In this document: one piece after another, positions 1 to 7,611 of the stretch
How the letters are laid out: each line of letters begins with the position of its first letter
How positions within the stretch are numbered: the stretch's first letter is position 1
Source of the DNA: Alphaproteobacteria bacterium
GTDB lineage: Bacteria; Pseudomonadota; Alphaproteobacteria; Micavibrionales; Micavibrionaceae
Assembly: GCA_020442505.1 (NCBI GenBank)
Contig: JAGRJZ010000053.1
Span: forward strand, 1-14,322
Reading direction: 5' to 3'
Length of the DNA: 14,322 bases
Notes under the pieces: generated by a model
What the model saw: only the letters and a program-made list of their open reading frames with translations
What the model was told of the DNA's origin: nothing
Databases searched by the model: none
Translations under genes and position numbers: made by a program

Positions 1-2
1 TG

Positions 3-2384
3 GAGGAGGAAAACAAATCCTTGCGTGAAACGCTTGCGCAAGAGCGCATGCGTTATGAGGAGATTTTCACCCGTCAGGACAAAAGCGCCCGTACCATCGG
101 CAATTTGAACGAACAAATCATCGCGCTCGAATCACAAAACCGGGTGTTGGAGGACAAGCTTTCCAATCTTTCCCGGGAACGGGAACAAGCGGCGAAGTCC
201 CCGGGAGTCCAAACGCAAGAAGATTCTGAAAAACTATCGCTTTTGAGTCTGGAGCGCGATCGGCTGAAGGAAGACCTGCGGCGCCAAACTGCTCTGACGG
301 AATCTTTGCAGGCCCGCCTTGACAACACTCCCTCCGTGGATCAAGGGGTACTAGCGCGCCTCAACGATCGGATCGACTCCCTGATTGCCGAAAACAAACG
401 GCTTCAGGCCGATTACGACTCGCAAGTCCGTAGAACAGCCGCAATGCAATCCGAAATGGTCCGCAAAGCCGATGATTCAGAGCATTTGGCGACGATTCAG
501 GGACTGAACGACCGAATCGGCGTTTTGGAATCGGACAACAAAACGCTTCGTGAAGCCGCCAGCGCCCAGACCACTCAAATCGCGTTGCTGAAAGCCCAGA
601 TGGTCGCCGAAGCTGACAAATCGCAGGAGCTGGCAAAGATACAGGATCTTGAAAAACAGCTACAAGTCCTCACCAGCGGTAATGCAGGCCTCCAGTCCCG
701 CTATCATGCCCAGGAATCTGAGATCACGCGCCTGAAAACGGCCCTCGCGAGCAAATCCGACAACAGCGCAGACCTTGCCACGATCGCAGATCTGAACGAA
801 CGCCTCCAGGCGCTTGAAAAAGACAACGCAGCGCTCCGCACCGTCTTCGCGGAAAAAGACAGGCAGATCGGAAATCTCAACGCCTCTCTTCTAAAAGCTC
901 GTCAGGCATCCGAATCCGATCTATCTTCCCTGATGAAGGAAAAAACCGCCCTGCAAAGCGATCTGGACACGAAAACCCAGCGTCTCGTGGCTCTTGAACG
1001 GGCGCTTTTGGACCAAAAAAATACGCTTTCCGCGCAAACGAGTGAGAAAACCGAGGCTCTGTCCCGCGACCTTCTTGCCGCGCGAGAAACAAACGCCCGG
1101 ATGACAACGAAGATTCAAACGCTGGAAAACGAAAACAAACGCTTGGCCACGGCCGTCGCCCAAAGGCCGAGCGCCGCTCCGATGCCGGACCAGCCGGAAA
1201 AAATCGCAACGTTATTGGCCCGGATCGACGGATTAGAGGCCCAAAACGGCCGTCTGATGGCCCAGATTGAAGACATCGCGTCTCCCGCAGCCGGCGAAAT
1301 CTCTCAAAACAATGTCGATCAATCCGTAGCCTTGCTTTCCAAACTCAGGGCCGCCGAATCGGAACTTGCCTCCGTCTCTGGAGAGCGCGATCGTCTATCC
1401 GCGCAGTTGGACTCTCTTCGCGAGAACAGCGCCGACGGACGGGTTTCGGTGGCGACCAATGATTGGGATCTGGAAGAGGCCACCCGCCGCTTCAATGAAG
1501 CCGAGCGCGAAATTAACCGTTTGGGGGCCCAGCTGGAAGACGAACGTGCCCACTGGCAACGCGAGAAAAAAGAGCTGGAATATATGTTATTCGATCCGGA
1601 AATCGCCGAAAAATCGCAAATTGTGAAACTGCTTTCCCTCGAGGAAGAGCTTGAGGAAACGAAACTGGCACTGGCCGACGCCCGGACGAAACCATCGCCT
1701 GCCCCTGTCATGGTGCAAACCGGCACGGGCGAACCCCCTAGACAAAATGAAGGCGGAATCGGAGGAACAGGTCGCGCGGTCCCGCGCCCGGCGCACTCCC
1801 TCGCGCCCGCGCGTCTGGCGAACGATCTCTCGACGATGGCGCCCGCAGCCGGAACACCAACAAACCGCGCCTACGCATCAGGCGACGTCGTGCGGCAGGC
1901 CTTGCCAACAGCTTCCACCACCTTACCGAAACCCGCTCATAATTCGGGATTGTCCACCCTCCTCTCACAAGCCGGAATTAAGCCCTCCGGGCCGCTTGAA
2001 CAAGTAGCCGCCCCGAAACAAGGAAACCTGGGCACCTATAGCTGGGATTCGGGCAGCCTTTACGGCAGCGCCGAACAAAAAGCGTTGAAAGACAGGAAAC
2101 AGTTCGATACCTACGTCAACGACTATCTCAAAAAAACCGAGGGACGCTGTAGCGGCTCGTTCGCCGCCGTGCCCGCGCAAAGCTCCGAAACAGAAGCCAT
2201 GCGCGTATCTTCTTACGAAATCGCCTGTCTCTCGGGCAGCGACGAAGCTGCTGCATCTCTCGTCTTTTACGACCAGGACGGGGTTTTCACCGCGATCGCC
2301 CATGAATCGGACATCGCGCACATGGATACGGCGATGGACGCTCGAGACCGCCTGGTGAGGGTTTTAACGACCGCGTCTCGATGA
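3..2384 (+). CDS. Long coiled-coil protein with C-terminal two-Cys domain, 5' end cut by window
   Basis: I do not recognise the family. The frame is open from the first in-frame codon at position 3, reading EEENKS before the TTG at 21, so the true start lies left of the window; 793 codons are visible. About 1.6 kb (3-1680) encodes charged heptad-type coiled coil, rich in Leu, Glu, Lys, Asp and Gln, with four exact 48-residue repeats at 324-899. The motif LNxxIxxLExxNxxL recurs also near 105 and 1212. A Pro/Ala/Thr/Gly-rich linker follows (about 1680-2030). The last 117 residues (2031-2381) look globular, opening with GTYSWDSGSLYGSAEQK and holding two Cys (codons 2148-2150 and 2226-2228) that could pair. 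Any signal peptide or membrane anchor would be off the window. A structural or scaffolding role at the envelope or cell pole is only a guess. It converges on mgtE with a 77-bp gap. Confidence 0.85.
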   Translation, partial: EEENKSLRETLAQERMRYEEIFTRQDKSARTIGNLNEQIIALESQNRVLEDKLSNLSREREQAAKSPGVQTQEDSEKLSLLSLERDRLKEDLRRQTALTESLQARLDNTPSVDQGVLARLNDRIDSLIAENKRLQADYDSQVRRTAAMQSEMVRKADDSEHLATIQGLNDRIGVLESDNKTLREAASAQTTQIALLKAQMVAEADKSQELAKIQDLEKQLQVLTSGNAGLQSRYHAQESEITRLKTALASKSDNSADLATIADLNERLQALEKDNAALRTVFAEKDRQIGNLNASLLKARQASESDLSSLMKEKTALQSDLDTKTQRLVALERALLDQKNTLSAQTSEKTEALSRDLLAARETNARMTTKIQTLENENKRLATAVAQRPSAAPMPDQPEKIATLLARIDGLEAQNGRLMAQIEDIASPAAGEISQNNVDQSVALLSKLRAAESELASVSGERDRLSAQLDSLRENSADGRVSVATNDWDLEEATRRFNEAEREINRLGAQLEDERAHWQREKKELEYMLFDPEIAEKSQIVKLLSLEEELEETKLALADARTKPSPAPVMVQTGTGEPPRQNEGGIGGTGRAVPRPAHSLAPARLANDLSTMAPAAGTPTNRAYASGDVVRQALPTASTTLPKPAHNSGLSTLLSQAGIKPSGPLEQVAAPKQGNLGTYSWDSGSLYGSAEQKALKDRKQFDTYVNDYLKKTEGRCSGSFAAVPAQSSETEAMRVSSYEIACLSGSDEAAASLVFYDQDGVFTAIAHESDIAHMDTAMDARDRLVRVLTTASR
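324..899 (+). repeat. Four tandem 48-codon coiled-coil repeats
   Basis: The motif LNDRI or its equivalents (LEKQL, LNERL) starts at 360, 504, 648 and 792, exactly 144 nt apart. Repeats 2 to 4 share SxxLAxIxxL, then L20, N24, L27, I38 and L41 in repeat numbering. The first repeat keeps phase from its position 13 onward. Hydrophobic spacing follows 3-4 heptads except for one 3-3 step at positions 7-10-13, so each unit is seven heptads less one residue. An Asn occupies a core-type position in every copy. The copies are diverged at the DNA level, so the duplication is old or held by selection on structure. Confidence 0.8.
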
Positions 2385-2392
2385 AATAGACC

Positions 2393-2426
2393 TTCCTGTT
2401 CCGAGATTAAGTCGCCTCGTCAGGAA
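2393..2426. terminator. Candidate hairpin between convergent genes
   Basis: TTCCTG at 2393-2398 pairs with CAGGAA at 2421-2426, and inside it CGAG at 2402-2405 pairs with CTCG at 2416-2419. It lies between the stop of the coiled-coil gene (2384) and that of mgtE (2462), where a shared terminator is expected. Neither strand has a good T run after the stem, so intrinsic termination is uncertain. Confidence 0.3.
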
Positions 2427-2461
2427 AATGCCCATCAAAATCTTTCACAATCCGCTTCGCT

Positions 2462-3871
2462 TTAGACCAAAAACAGGGCCGCGAGTCCCAAAAAGGCGAA
2501 AAAGCCGACAACGTCCGTCACGGTGGTCAAAAAAACCGTTGAGGACAAGGCCGGATCCGAGCCCATTCGTTGAAGAAGGATCGGAATACCCGCCCCGAAA
2601 AACCCGGCCACGATCAAGTTGATGATCATCGCGACCGCGATAAGAGTCCCGATCATGGGAGAGGAAAACCATAGCCCCGCAGTCAAGCCGGTAATAATGG
2701 CGAAGGCCGCGCCGTTGAGAAATCCGACCAGCGTTTCCTTTCCGATGATCCGAAAGGCGTTGGCTCTCGAAATCTGGCGCGTCGCCAGGGCGCGCACAGC
2801 GACGGTCAGGGCTTGGGTTCCAGCGTTTCCGCCCATCGAAGCAACGATAGGCATCAACACGGCCAGCGCGACGACCTGCTGGATTGTCGCGTCAAACAGA
2901 GATATCACAAGCGAAGCGGCAATCGCTGTCAGAAGATTCACGAACAGCCACCGAAAGCGGGACGCCGTCGTTGATAAAACGGCGCGATATAAATCGCCCT
3001 GTTCGACCCCAGCCAGCCGCAAAAAGTCCTCATGTGCCTCTTCGTCGATGACGTCCACCACGTCGTCGATCGTGATGACGCCGATCAAACGGCTCTCTTC
3101 GTCGGTGACGGGTGCGGAGGTCAGGTTCTCTCGCCGAAAGATCTCGGCGACTTCTTCCTGGTCCATCGTGGCGGGTATCTGGTGGATGTTGTCGAGCGTC
3201 AAATCGCTCAGTTTTTCGTGGCGCCGGGCACGAATCAAACGTCCCAGCCGGATTTCCCCCGCGATCCGGTAAGCGGGCGTGATGACGAACAGGTCGAAAA
3301 AGTCGGTTGGCAATTCGTCCGCGGCCTCCCGCAGATAATCGATCGTCTTTCCCACGACCCAGAATTCGGGGATCGCGACGAATTCCCGGCTCATCAAACG
3401 GCCGGCGCTTTCTTCGGGAAAGGTCAGCCCTTCCTCGAGCGTCAAGCGTGTTTTCGCGGATAAATGATGAATGATCTCTTTTTGAAAGGGGGGATCGAAA
3501 TCCTCTATGACGTGGAGCGCATCGTCGCTTTCCAGCGCCGCCAGAATATCGGCGACCTGGTCCGGAGGCATCAGCGCCATAGCCTGCCGCCGCAGTTCGG
3601 GATTCAGCTCCGCCAGCGCCTCGGGGACGAGGGCCGGTGCGAAATTTTCGAACAGGCTCGTTCGATGCTCCTCGGGAAGCTTTTCCAGAAGTTCAGCCGT
3701 ATCGGGCGGACCCAACCGCCCCAGCGCGTCGATCACGCCCTCTTCGTGCCCGCTGCGCAGGGCGTCCTCAATATGGCGGATATCCGTGTCGCTTAGACCG
3801 ACCGGGATTGCCACGGTTTCCGGGGCGGTAGGGACAATGTCCGGTTCAGCAAAAGCAGGATCGGTAACCAT
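2462..3871 (-). CDS. mgtE: Magnesium channel/transporter MgtE
   Basis: MgtE is an inner-membrane Mg2+-gated Mg2+ channel. The 469-residue protein has the full family layout: the acidic helical MgtE N domain (about 30-135), a pair of CBS domains (about 140-265, with SAPVTDEESRLIGVITIDDV in the second) that sense cytosolic Mg2+, then five predicted membrane helices (about 285-469). The pore-helix signature ASMGGNAGTQ is present, as is the late TTVTDVVGFF segment with the Asp that lines the ion site in characterised MgtE. Length is normal. The start ATG at 3871 has GGAG only 2 nt upstream, too close for a usual Shine-Dalgarno, and no other start codon lies in frame nearby; a leaderless mRNA is possible. 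It stands alone, divergent from aspS. I see no Mg2+ riboswitch in the short upstream region. Confidence 0.96.
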   Translation of the reverse strand: MVTDPAFAEPDIVPTAPETVAIPVGLSDTDIRHIEDALRSGHEEGVIDALGRLGPPDTAELLEKLPEEHRTSLFENFAPALVPEALAELNPELRRQAMALMPPDQVADILAALESDDALHVIEDFDPPFQKEIIHHLSAKTRLTLEEGLTFPEESAGRLMSREFVAIPEFWVVGKTIDYLREAADELPTDFFDLFVITPAYRIAGEIRLGRLIRARRHEKLSDLTLDNIHQIPATMDQEEVAEIFRRENLTSAPVTDEESRLIGVITIDDVVDVIDEEAHEDFLRLAGVEQGDLYRAVLSTTASRFRWLFVNLLTAIAASLVISLFDATIQQVVALAVLMPIVASMGGNAGTQALTVAVRALATRQISRANAFRIIGKETLVGFLNGAAFAIITGLTAGLWFSSPMIGTLIAVAMIINLIVAGFFGAGIPILLQRMGSDPALSSTVFLTTVTDVVGFFAFLGLAALFLV

Positions 3872-3877
3872 CGCTCC

Positions 3878-3906
3878 ATTGTGCGGGCTTTCAAAAAGAA
3901 GCGCAA
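3878..3906 (-). promoter_or_regulatory. Candidate mgtE promoter, close to the start codon
   Basis: On the minus strand TTGCGC (3901-3906) is followed after 17 nt by CACAAT (3878-3883). The -10 ends 6 nt before the ATG of mgtE, so transcription would begin at or next to the start codon. Match to consensus is modest (4 of 6 at -10). Confidence 0.3.
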
Positions 3907-3940
3907 TCGGGTTGCTCTGTTTTTTTCGCGCCTGCTTCTT

Positions 3941-3956
3941 CCCCGCTTGCGCGGGG
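3941..3956. other. GC-rich hairpin upstream of aspS
   Basis: CCCCGC (3941-3946), loop TTGC, GCGGGG (3951-3956) make a perfect 6-bp stem in the divergent mgtE/aspS region. It overlaps the proposed -35 of aspS. It may be a REP-like remnant or simply GC-rich promoter DNA. Confidence 0.4.
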
Positions 3957-3976
3957 GCGGGCTTTGCGGTTATAAG
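3947..3976 (+). promoter_or_regulatory. Candidate aspS promoter
   Basis: TTGCGC (3947-3952), an 18-nt spacer and TATAAG (3971-3976) lie about 43 nt before the aspS ATG. The -10 is good (5 of 6); the -35 is weak and sits within the GC-rich hairpin. Transcription would start near 3983, giving a leader of about 35 nt. Confidence 0.4.
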
Positions 3977-4018
3977 AAACGCTTCAACAAAAGACTGATC
4001 AGAGGGATGTCATACGCC

Positions 4019-5836
4019 ATGCACGCTTATCGCACGCACACTTGCGGGGAATTACGCAAGACCCATGAAAACGAGACTGTTCGCCTGTCCGGCTGGGTCG
4101 GCCGCAAGCGCGACCATGGCGGGGTGCTGTTCATCGATCTGCGCGATACGTACGGAATAACGCAATGCGTCGTAGACGAAGGTTCGCCCTTACTGGCCGC
4201 GGTCGAAAAATGGCGCCCCGAAAGCACGATCACGGTTACCGGAAAGGTCCGCCGCCGCCCCGGCGAGACGGCGAACGCGAACCTGCCGACCGGGGATATC
4301 GAAGTGTATATCGACGAAGCCGTGTTGCAGGGCCCGTCCGAGGTGATTCCGTTTCAGGTCGCCGAAGACGACAGCGCGGGCGAAGAAATCCGGCTGAAGC
4401 ACCGGTTTCTCGATCTGCGGCGAGAAAAAATGCAGCGCAATATCCGTCTGCGGAACGATGTGATTACGTCCTTGCGCCTACGCATGAAGGAACAAGGGTT
4501 TCAGGAATTTCAAACCCCCATCCTGACGGCTAGCTCGCCCGAAGGAGCACGAGACTTTCTGGTGCCGAGCCGGATGCATCCGGGGAAATTTTATGCCCTA
4601 CCGCAAGCGCCGCAGCAATTTAAGCAGCTTTTGATGATGTCCGGATTCGACCGGTATTTCCAGATTGCACCCTGTTTTCGGGACGAGGATTCCCGCGCCG
4701 ACCGTTCCCCGGGTGAGTTTTATCAGCTGGATATGGAGATGAGCTTCGTCACGCAGGAAGATATCTTCGGTGTCATGGAACCCGTCATGCAAGGCGTGTT
4801 TGAAGAATTTTCAGATTTCACCGGCAAAAAACACACGGTGACGCAGGCGCCTTTCCCGCGCATTCCGTATCGCGAGGCGATGCTAAAATACGGTTCGGAC
4901 AAGCCGGACCTCCGCAACCCGCTGGAAATCGTGGACGTTACCGAGATTTTCGCCCGCGATGACGTGGAATTCAAGGCTTTCAAGGGGATCATCGACAAAG
5001 GCGGCGTCGTCCGCGGGATCAAGGCCTCTGCGGTCAGCGACAAACCCCGGAGCTTCTTCGACAAGCTCAACGACTGGGCCCGCGGAGAGGGGGCCGTTGG
5101 GCTGGGGTATATTTTGTTTGCCGACGGGGAGGGCAAGGGCCCGATCGCCAAATTCGTGCCGTCTGCGGCGCAGGACGCCTTAAAACAGCTGCTCGAACTG
5201 GAAAACGGTGACGCGGTTTTCTTCGTCTGCGATACCGAAAGCAAAGCTGCGACCATGGCTGGAAAGGCCCGCAACGCGATTTGCGATGCGCTGGATATCC
5301 GCGAAAAAGGCGTATTCAAATTCTGCTGGATCGTCGACTTCCCGATGTACGAGCTGGACGAGCAAACGAACAAAATCGAATTCTCCCACAACCCGTTTTC
5401 CATGCCGCAAGGCGGGCTGGAGGCGCTGGAAACCCAGGCACCGCTGGATATTCTCGCCTGGCAATACGACATCGTATGCAACGGGGTAGAGCTGTCCTCC
5501 GGCGCGATCCGGAACCACCGACCAGACATCATGGAGAAAGCTTTTTCGATCGTCGGCTACGGTCGCGACGTCTTGGAAGAAAAATTTGGCGGCATGCTCA
5601 AGGCGTTGTCCTTCGGCGCGCCGCCGCACGGCGGAGTCGCCCCGGGCGTGGACCGGATCGTGATGCTGCTCGCCGACGAGCCTAACATCCGGGAAGTCAT
5701 TTGTTTCCCGATGAACCAGCAAGCCGAAGATCTCCTGATGGGCGCGCCGTGCGAGGCCACGCCGGATCAGCTCAAAGACCTGCATATCAAGCTGAACCTT
5801 CCGAAGGAAAAGGTCAAAACGGACGAAGCGGCTTGA
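4019..5836 (+). CDS. aspS: Aspartyl-tRNA synthetase, probably non-discriminating
   Basis: AspRS is a class II cytosolic enzyme that charges tRNA(Asp) with aspartate. The 605-residue protein has an N-terminal OB-fold anticodon domain (RLSGWVGRKRDHGG), motif 2 FRDED with Arg221, a GAD insertion in the middle, and motif 3 GVAPGVDRIV with Arg546, followed by the family's NQQAEDLLMGAP. I chose the ATG at 4019 because related alphaproteobacterial proteins begin MHAYRTHTCG. An in-frame ATG at 4007 abuts AGAGGG with no spacer, whereas the same AGAGGG is 12 nt from 4019. His33 sits in RKRDHGG, the position where non-discriminating AspRS has His and the E. coli enzyme has Leu. This predicts that it also forms Asp-tRNA(Asn) for GatCAB. 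It is single, divergent from mgtE and convergent with recN. Confidence 0.97.
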   Translation: MHAYRTHTCGELRKTHENETVRLSGWVGRKRDHGGVLFIDLRDTYGITQCVVDEGSPLLAAVEKWRPESTITVTGKVRRRPGETANANLPTGDIEVYIDEAVLQGPSEVIPFQVAEDDSAGEEIRLKHRFLDLRREKMQRNIRLRNDVITSLRLRMKEQGFQEFQTPILTASSPEGARDFLVPSRMHPGKFYALPQAPQQFKQLLMMSGFDRYFQIAPCFRDEDSRADRSPGEFYQLDMEMSFVTQEDIFGVMEPVMQGVFEEFSDFTGKKHTVTQAPFPRIPYREAMLKYGSDKPDLRNPLEIVDVTEIFARDDVEFKAFKGIIDKGGVVRGIKASAVSDKPRSFFDKLNDWARGEGAVGLGYILFADGEGKGPIAKFVPSAAQDALKQLLELENGDAVFFVCDTESKAATMAGKARNAICDALDIREKGVFKFCWIVDFPMYELDEQTNKIEFSHNPFSMPQGGLEALETQAPLDILAWQYDIVCNGVELSSGAIRNHRPDIMEKAFSIVGYGRDVLEEKFGGMLKALSFGAPPHGGVAPGVDRIVMLLADEPNIREVICFPMNQQAEDLLMGAPCEATPDQLKDLHIKLNLPKEKVKTDEAA

Positions 5837-5844
5837 TTCATAAA

Positions 5845-5867
5845 GCCCGGAGCCATTAAAGCCAGGC
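5845..5867. terminator. Candidate shared aspS/recN terminator hairpin
   Basis: GCCCGG (5845-5850) and CCAGGC (5862-5867) form a 6-bp stem with one G-U pair and an 11-nt loop, directly after the recN stop (5869) and just after the aspS stop (5836). On the minus strand TTTATG follows, a weak T tract; on the plus strand there is none. Confidence 0.35.
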
Positions 5868-5868
5868 C

Positions 5869-7551
5869 CTAGATCGCTTTCGCGACACCGTTTTCCGACC
5901 GGTTGACGTTCGCTGACGATTCCAGCAATTTTTCGGCGGCGGCCCGGGATTCCGGCGTTATCGAAGCACCGGAGAGCATCCGGGCGATTTCCTCCCGGCG
6001 TGGATCAGCCTCCGTTAAGGGTAAAATCGTGGTTGTCACGTCGGCCGCGCCTTCCTTCCGGACGATGTAATGGTGATCTGCCCGGGCCGCGACTTGCGGC
6101 GCATGGGTCACCACCAAGGTCTGGCGCGCGGCGGCCAGCCGGGCCAAACGATCCCCGACCGCCGCTGCGGTCGCACCCCCGATGCCAGTATCGACCTCGT
6201 CGAAGATCAAAGTCCGCGCGGCCCCCGTCTCGGCCATTACGACCTTGAGCGCCAGCATAAAGCGGGCCATCTCTCCGCCAGAGGCAATCTTGCTAAGCGG
6301 TCCCGGCGCGATGCCCGGATTGGTCGCGACCAAAAACCGCACCTGATCCGCCCCGGCGGGGCCCCATTCTGCCTCCGCTAACGGCTCTACGCTTGTTTCA
6401 AATCGGGCTTTTTCCAGCTTCAGCGGCGGCAATTCCTCGGCGACCAGCGCATCGAGACGCGCAGCGGCCTTTTGCCGCGCCGTGGATATTTGAACACATC
6501 GCGTGACATACGCTGCTTTCAGACGGGCCGCCTCCGTCTCAAGCGCCGCTAGCCGACCGTCTTGCTGATCGATACAGGCAAGCCGGGCCGCGAGTTCTTC
6601 GCGCATGGCAGGCAGATCCTCCACAGCGCAATCATGTTTACGGGCCTGCGCACGCAGGGCGAAAAGCCGGTCGTCGATCGTCTCAAGGGATTCCTCGCAT
6701 TCCGACAGATCGGCCGACAGAGATTGAATCCCCGCAAGCGCCTCTTGCAACTCAGCCCCCGCCCGGTCGAGCGCCGCCAGAATCCCTGCCCCATCCTCCC
6801 CGGCGCGGATCAGGGCCCGTCCGGCTGTTCCCACGATGTTTTCAGCCTCGTTCAGCCCTTCATAGCCCGTATGAAGCGCGGCCAGAATCTGCTCCCGCCG
6901 CATCAGGCGATCGCGCAACGTTGCCAGTCTTTCTTCCTCTCCGGTTTCAGGAGCCAGCGCGTCGAGATCCTCGCATGATTGCCGGAGATAGTTTTCGTCG
7001 CGGCGCGCCTGATCCATCGCCTCTCGTTCCGTCGCCAGCCGCGCTTCGGCGTCTTTCCACTCATCCCAAAGCCGCCGCAGGGCTGGCCGGTCGATCCCCG
7101 CGTAATCGTCGAGAATTCCTCGGTGGGTTCCCGCATCCAGTAAGCCCTGCGTTTCGAACTGGCCGTGAATTTCCACCAGCGTCTCACCGAGAGACCGCAA
7201 CAAACCGGCACTGACAGGTTGATCGTTGATAAAGGCGCGGGACCGGCCGTCCGGCGATAAACTCCGACGCAAGATTAGCGTGGTGTCCTCCGGAATCATC
7301 GCCTCTCGCAAAAGAGCCATCGCGGGATGATCTGACGGCAGCATGTCAAAGACGGCCGTAACCTGCGCCTGATCGGCCCCCTTGCGGACTAGGCGGGTCT
7401 CGGCCCGGGTCCCCAGCGCCAATCCCAAAGAATCGAGCAAGATGGACTTCCCCGCCCCGGTCTCCCCGGTCAAAGCCGAAAAACCGGCCCCGAACGTCAT
7501 CGCCAGCCGGTCGATCAACACGATGTTCTGAATAGTCAGAGCGGTGAGCAT
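5869..7551 (-). CDS. recN: DNA repair protein RecN
   Basis: RecN is an SMC-like ATPase that acts at double-strand breaks and helps keep ends or sister chromatids together. The 560-residue protein has Walker A GETGAGKS at 29-36, a long charged coiled-coil middle (about 160-370), the ABC signature SGGEMARF at 424-431 and Walker B LIFDEVD with Asp451/Glu452, then the H-loop region TLVVTHAPQVAARAD. Length is typical. Start ATG at 7551 gives the usual MLTALTIQNIVLIDRL opening. There is no Shine-Dalgarno (CCTTTC precedes the ATG), but a perfect TATAAT lies 6 nt upstream, suggesting leaderless expression. It is 60 bp from the AI-2E-family gene upstream and so may be transcribed on its own. No LexA-type GTTC-N7-GTTC box is visible in that gap. 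Confidence 0.97.
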   Translation of the reverse strand: MLTALTIQNIVLIDRLAMTFGAGFSALTGETGAGKSILLDSLGLALGTRAETRLVRKGADQAQVTAVFDMLPSDHPAMALLREAMIPEDTTLILRRSLSPDGRSRAFINDQPVSAGLLRSLGETLVEIHGQFETQGLLDAGTHRGILDDYAGIDRPALRRLWDEWKDAEARLATEREAMDQARRDENYLRQSCEDLDALAPETGEEERLATLRDRLMRREQILAALHTGYEGLNEAENIVGTAGRALIRAGEDGAGILAALDRAGAELQEALAGIQSLSADLSECEESLETIDDRLFALRAQARKHDCAVEDLPAMREELAARLACIDQQDGRLAALETEAARLKAAYVTRCVQISTARQKAAARLDALVAEELPPLKLEKARFETSVEPLAEAEWGPAGADQVRFLVATNPGIAPGPLSKIASGGEMARFMLALKVVMAETGAARTLIFDEVDTGIGGATAAAVGDRLARLAAARQTLVVTHAPQVAARADHHYIVRKEGAADVTTTILPLTEADPRREEIARMLSGASITPESRAAAEKLLESSANVNRSENGVAKAI

Positions 7552-7557
7552 GAAAGG

Positions 7558-7563
7558 ATTATA
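7558..7563 (-). promoter_or_regulatory. Consensus -10 box 6 nt before the recN ATG
   Basis: The minus strand reads TATAAT (7563-7558), then CCTTTC, then the recN ATG (7551-7549). A start site about 7 nt past the -10 would fall on the A of the ATG. No good -35 is seen at 16-18 nt spacing (CTCGTT at 17). The absence of any Shine-Dalgarno agrees with a leaderless mRNA. Confidence 0.55.
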
Positions 7564-7611
7564 GCGTTTTCCCTACGAATAACGAGACAGAAAAACCGCG
7601 CGGGCCGTCTT

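Noticed and set aside
2619..3272. 217-residue plus-strand frame inside mgtE
   Set aside because: Antisense to conserved MgtE CBS and membrane coding sequence; low-complexity Arg/Ser/Thr composition.
4723..5532. 269-residue open frame on the minus strand inside aspS
   Set aside because: It lies antisense to the well-conserved aspS frame, is rich in Ser as expected of a shadow frame, and shows no domain or ribosome site.
7552..7611. LexA box expected before recN
   Set aside because: No GTTC-N7-GTTC or GAAC-N7-GAAC in this gap; near matches have wrong spacing.
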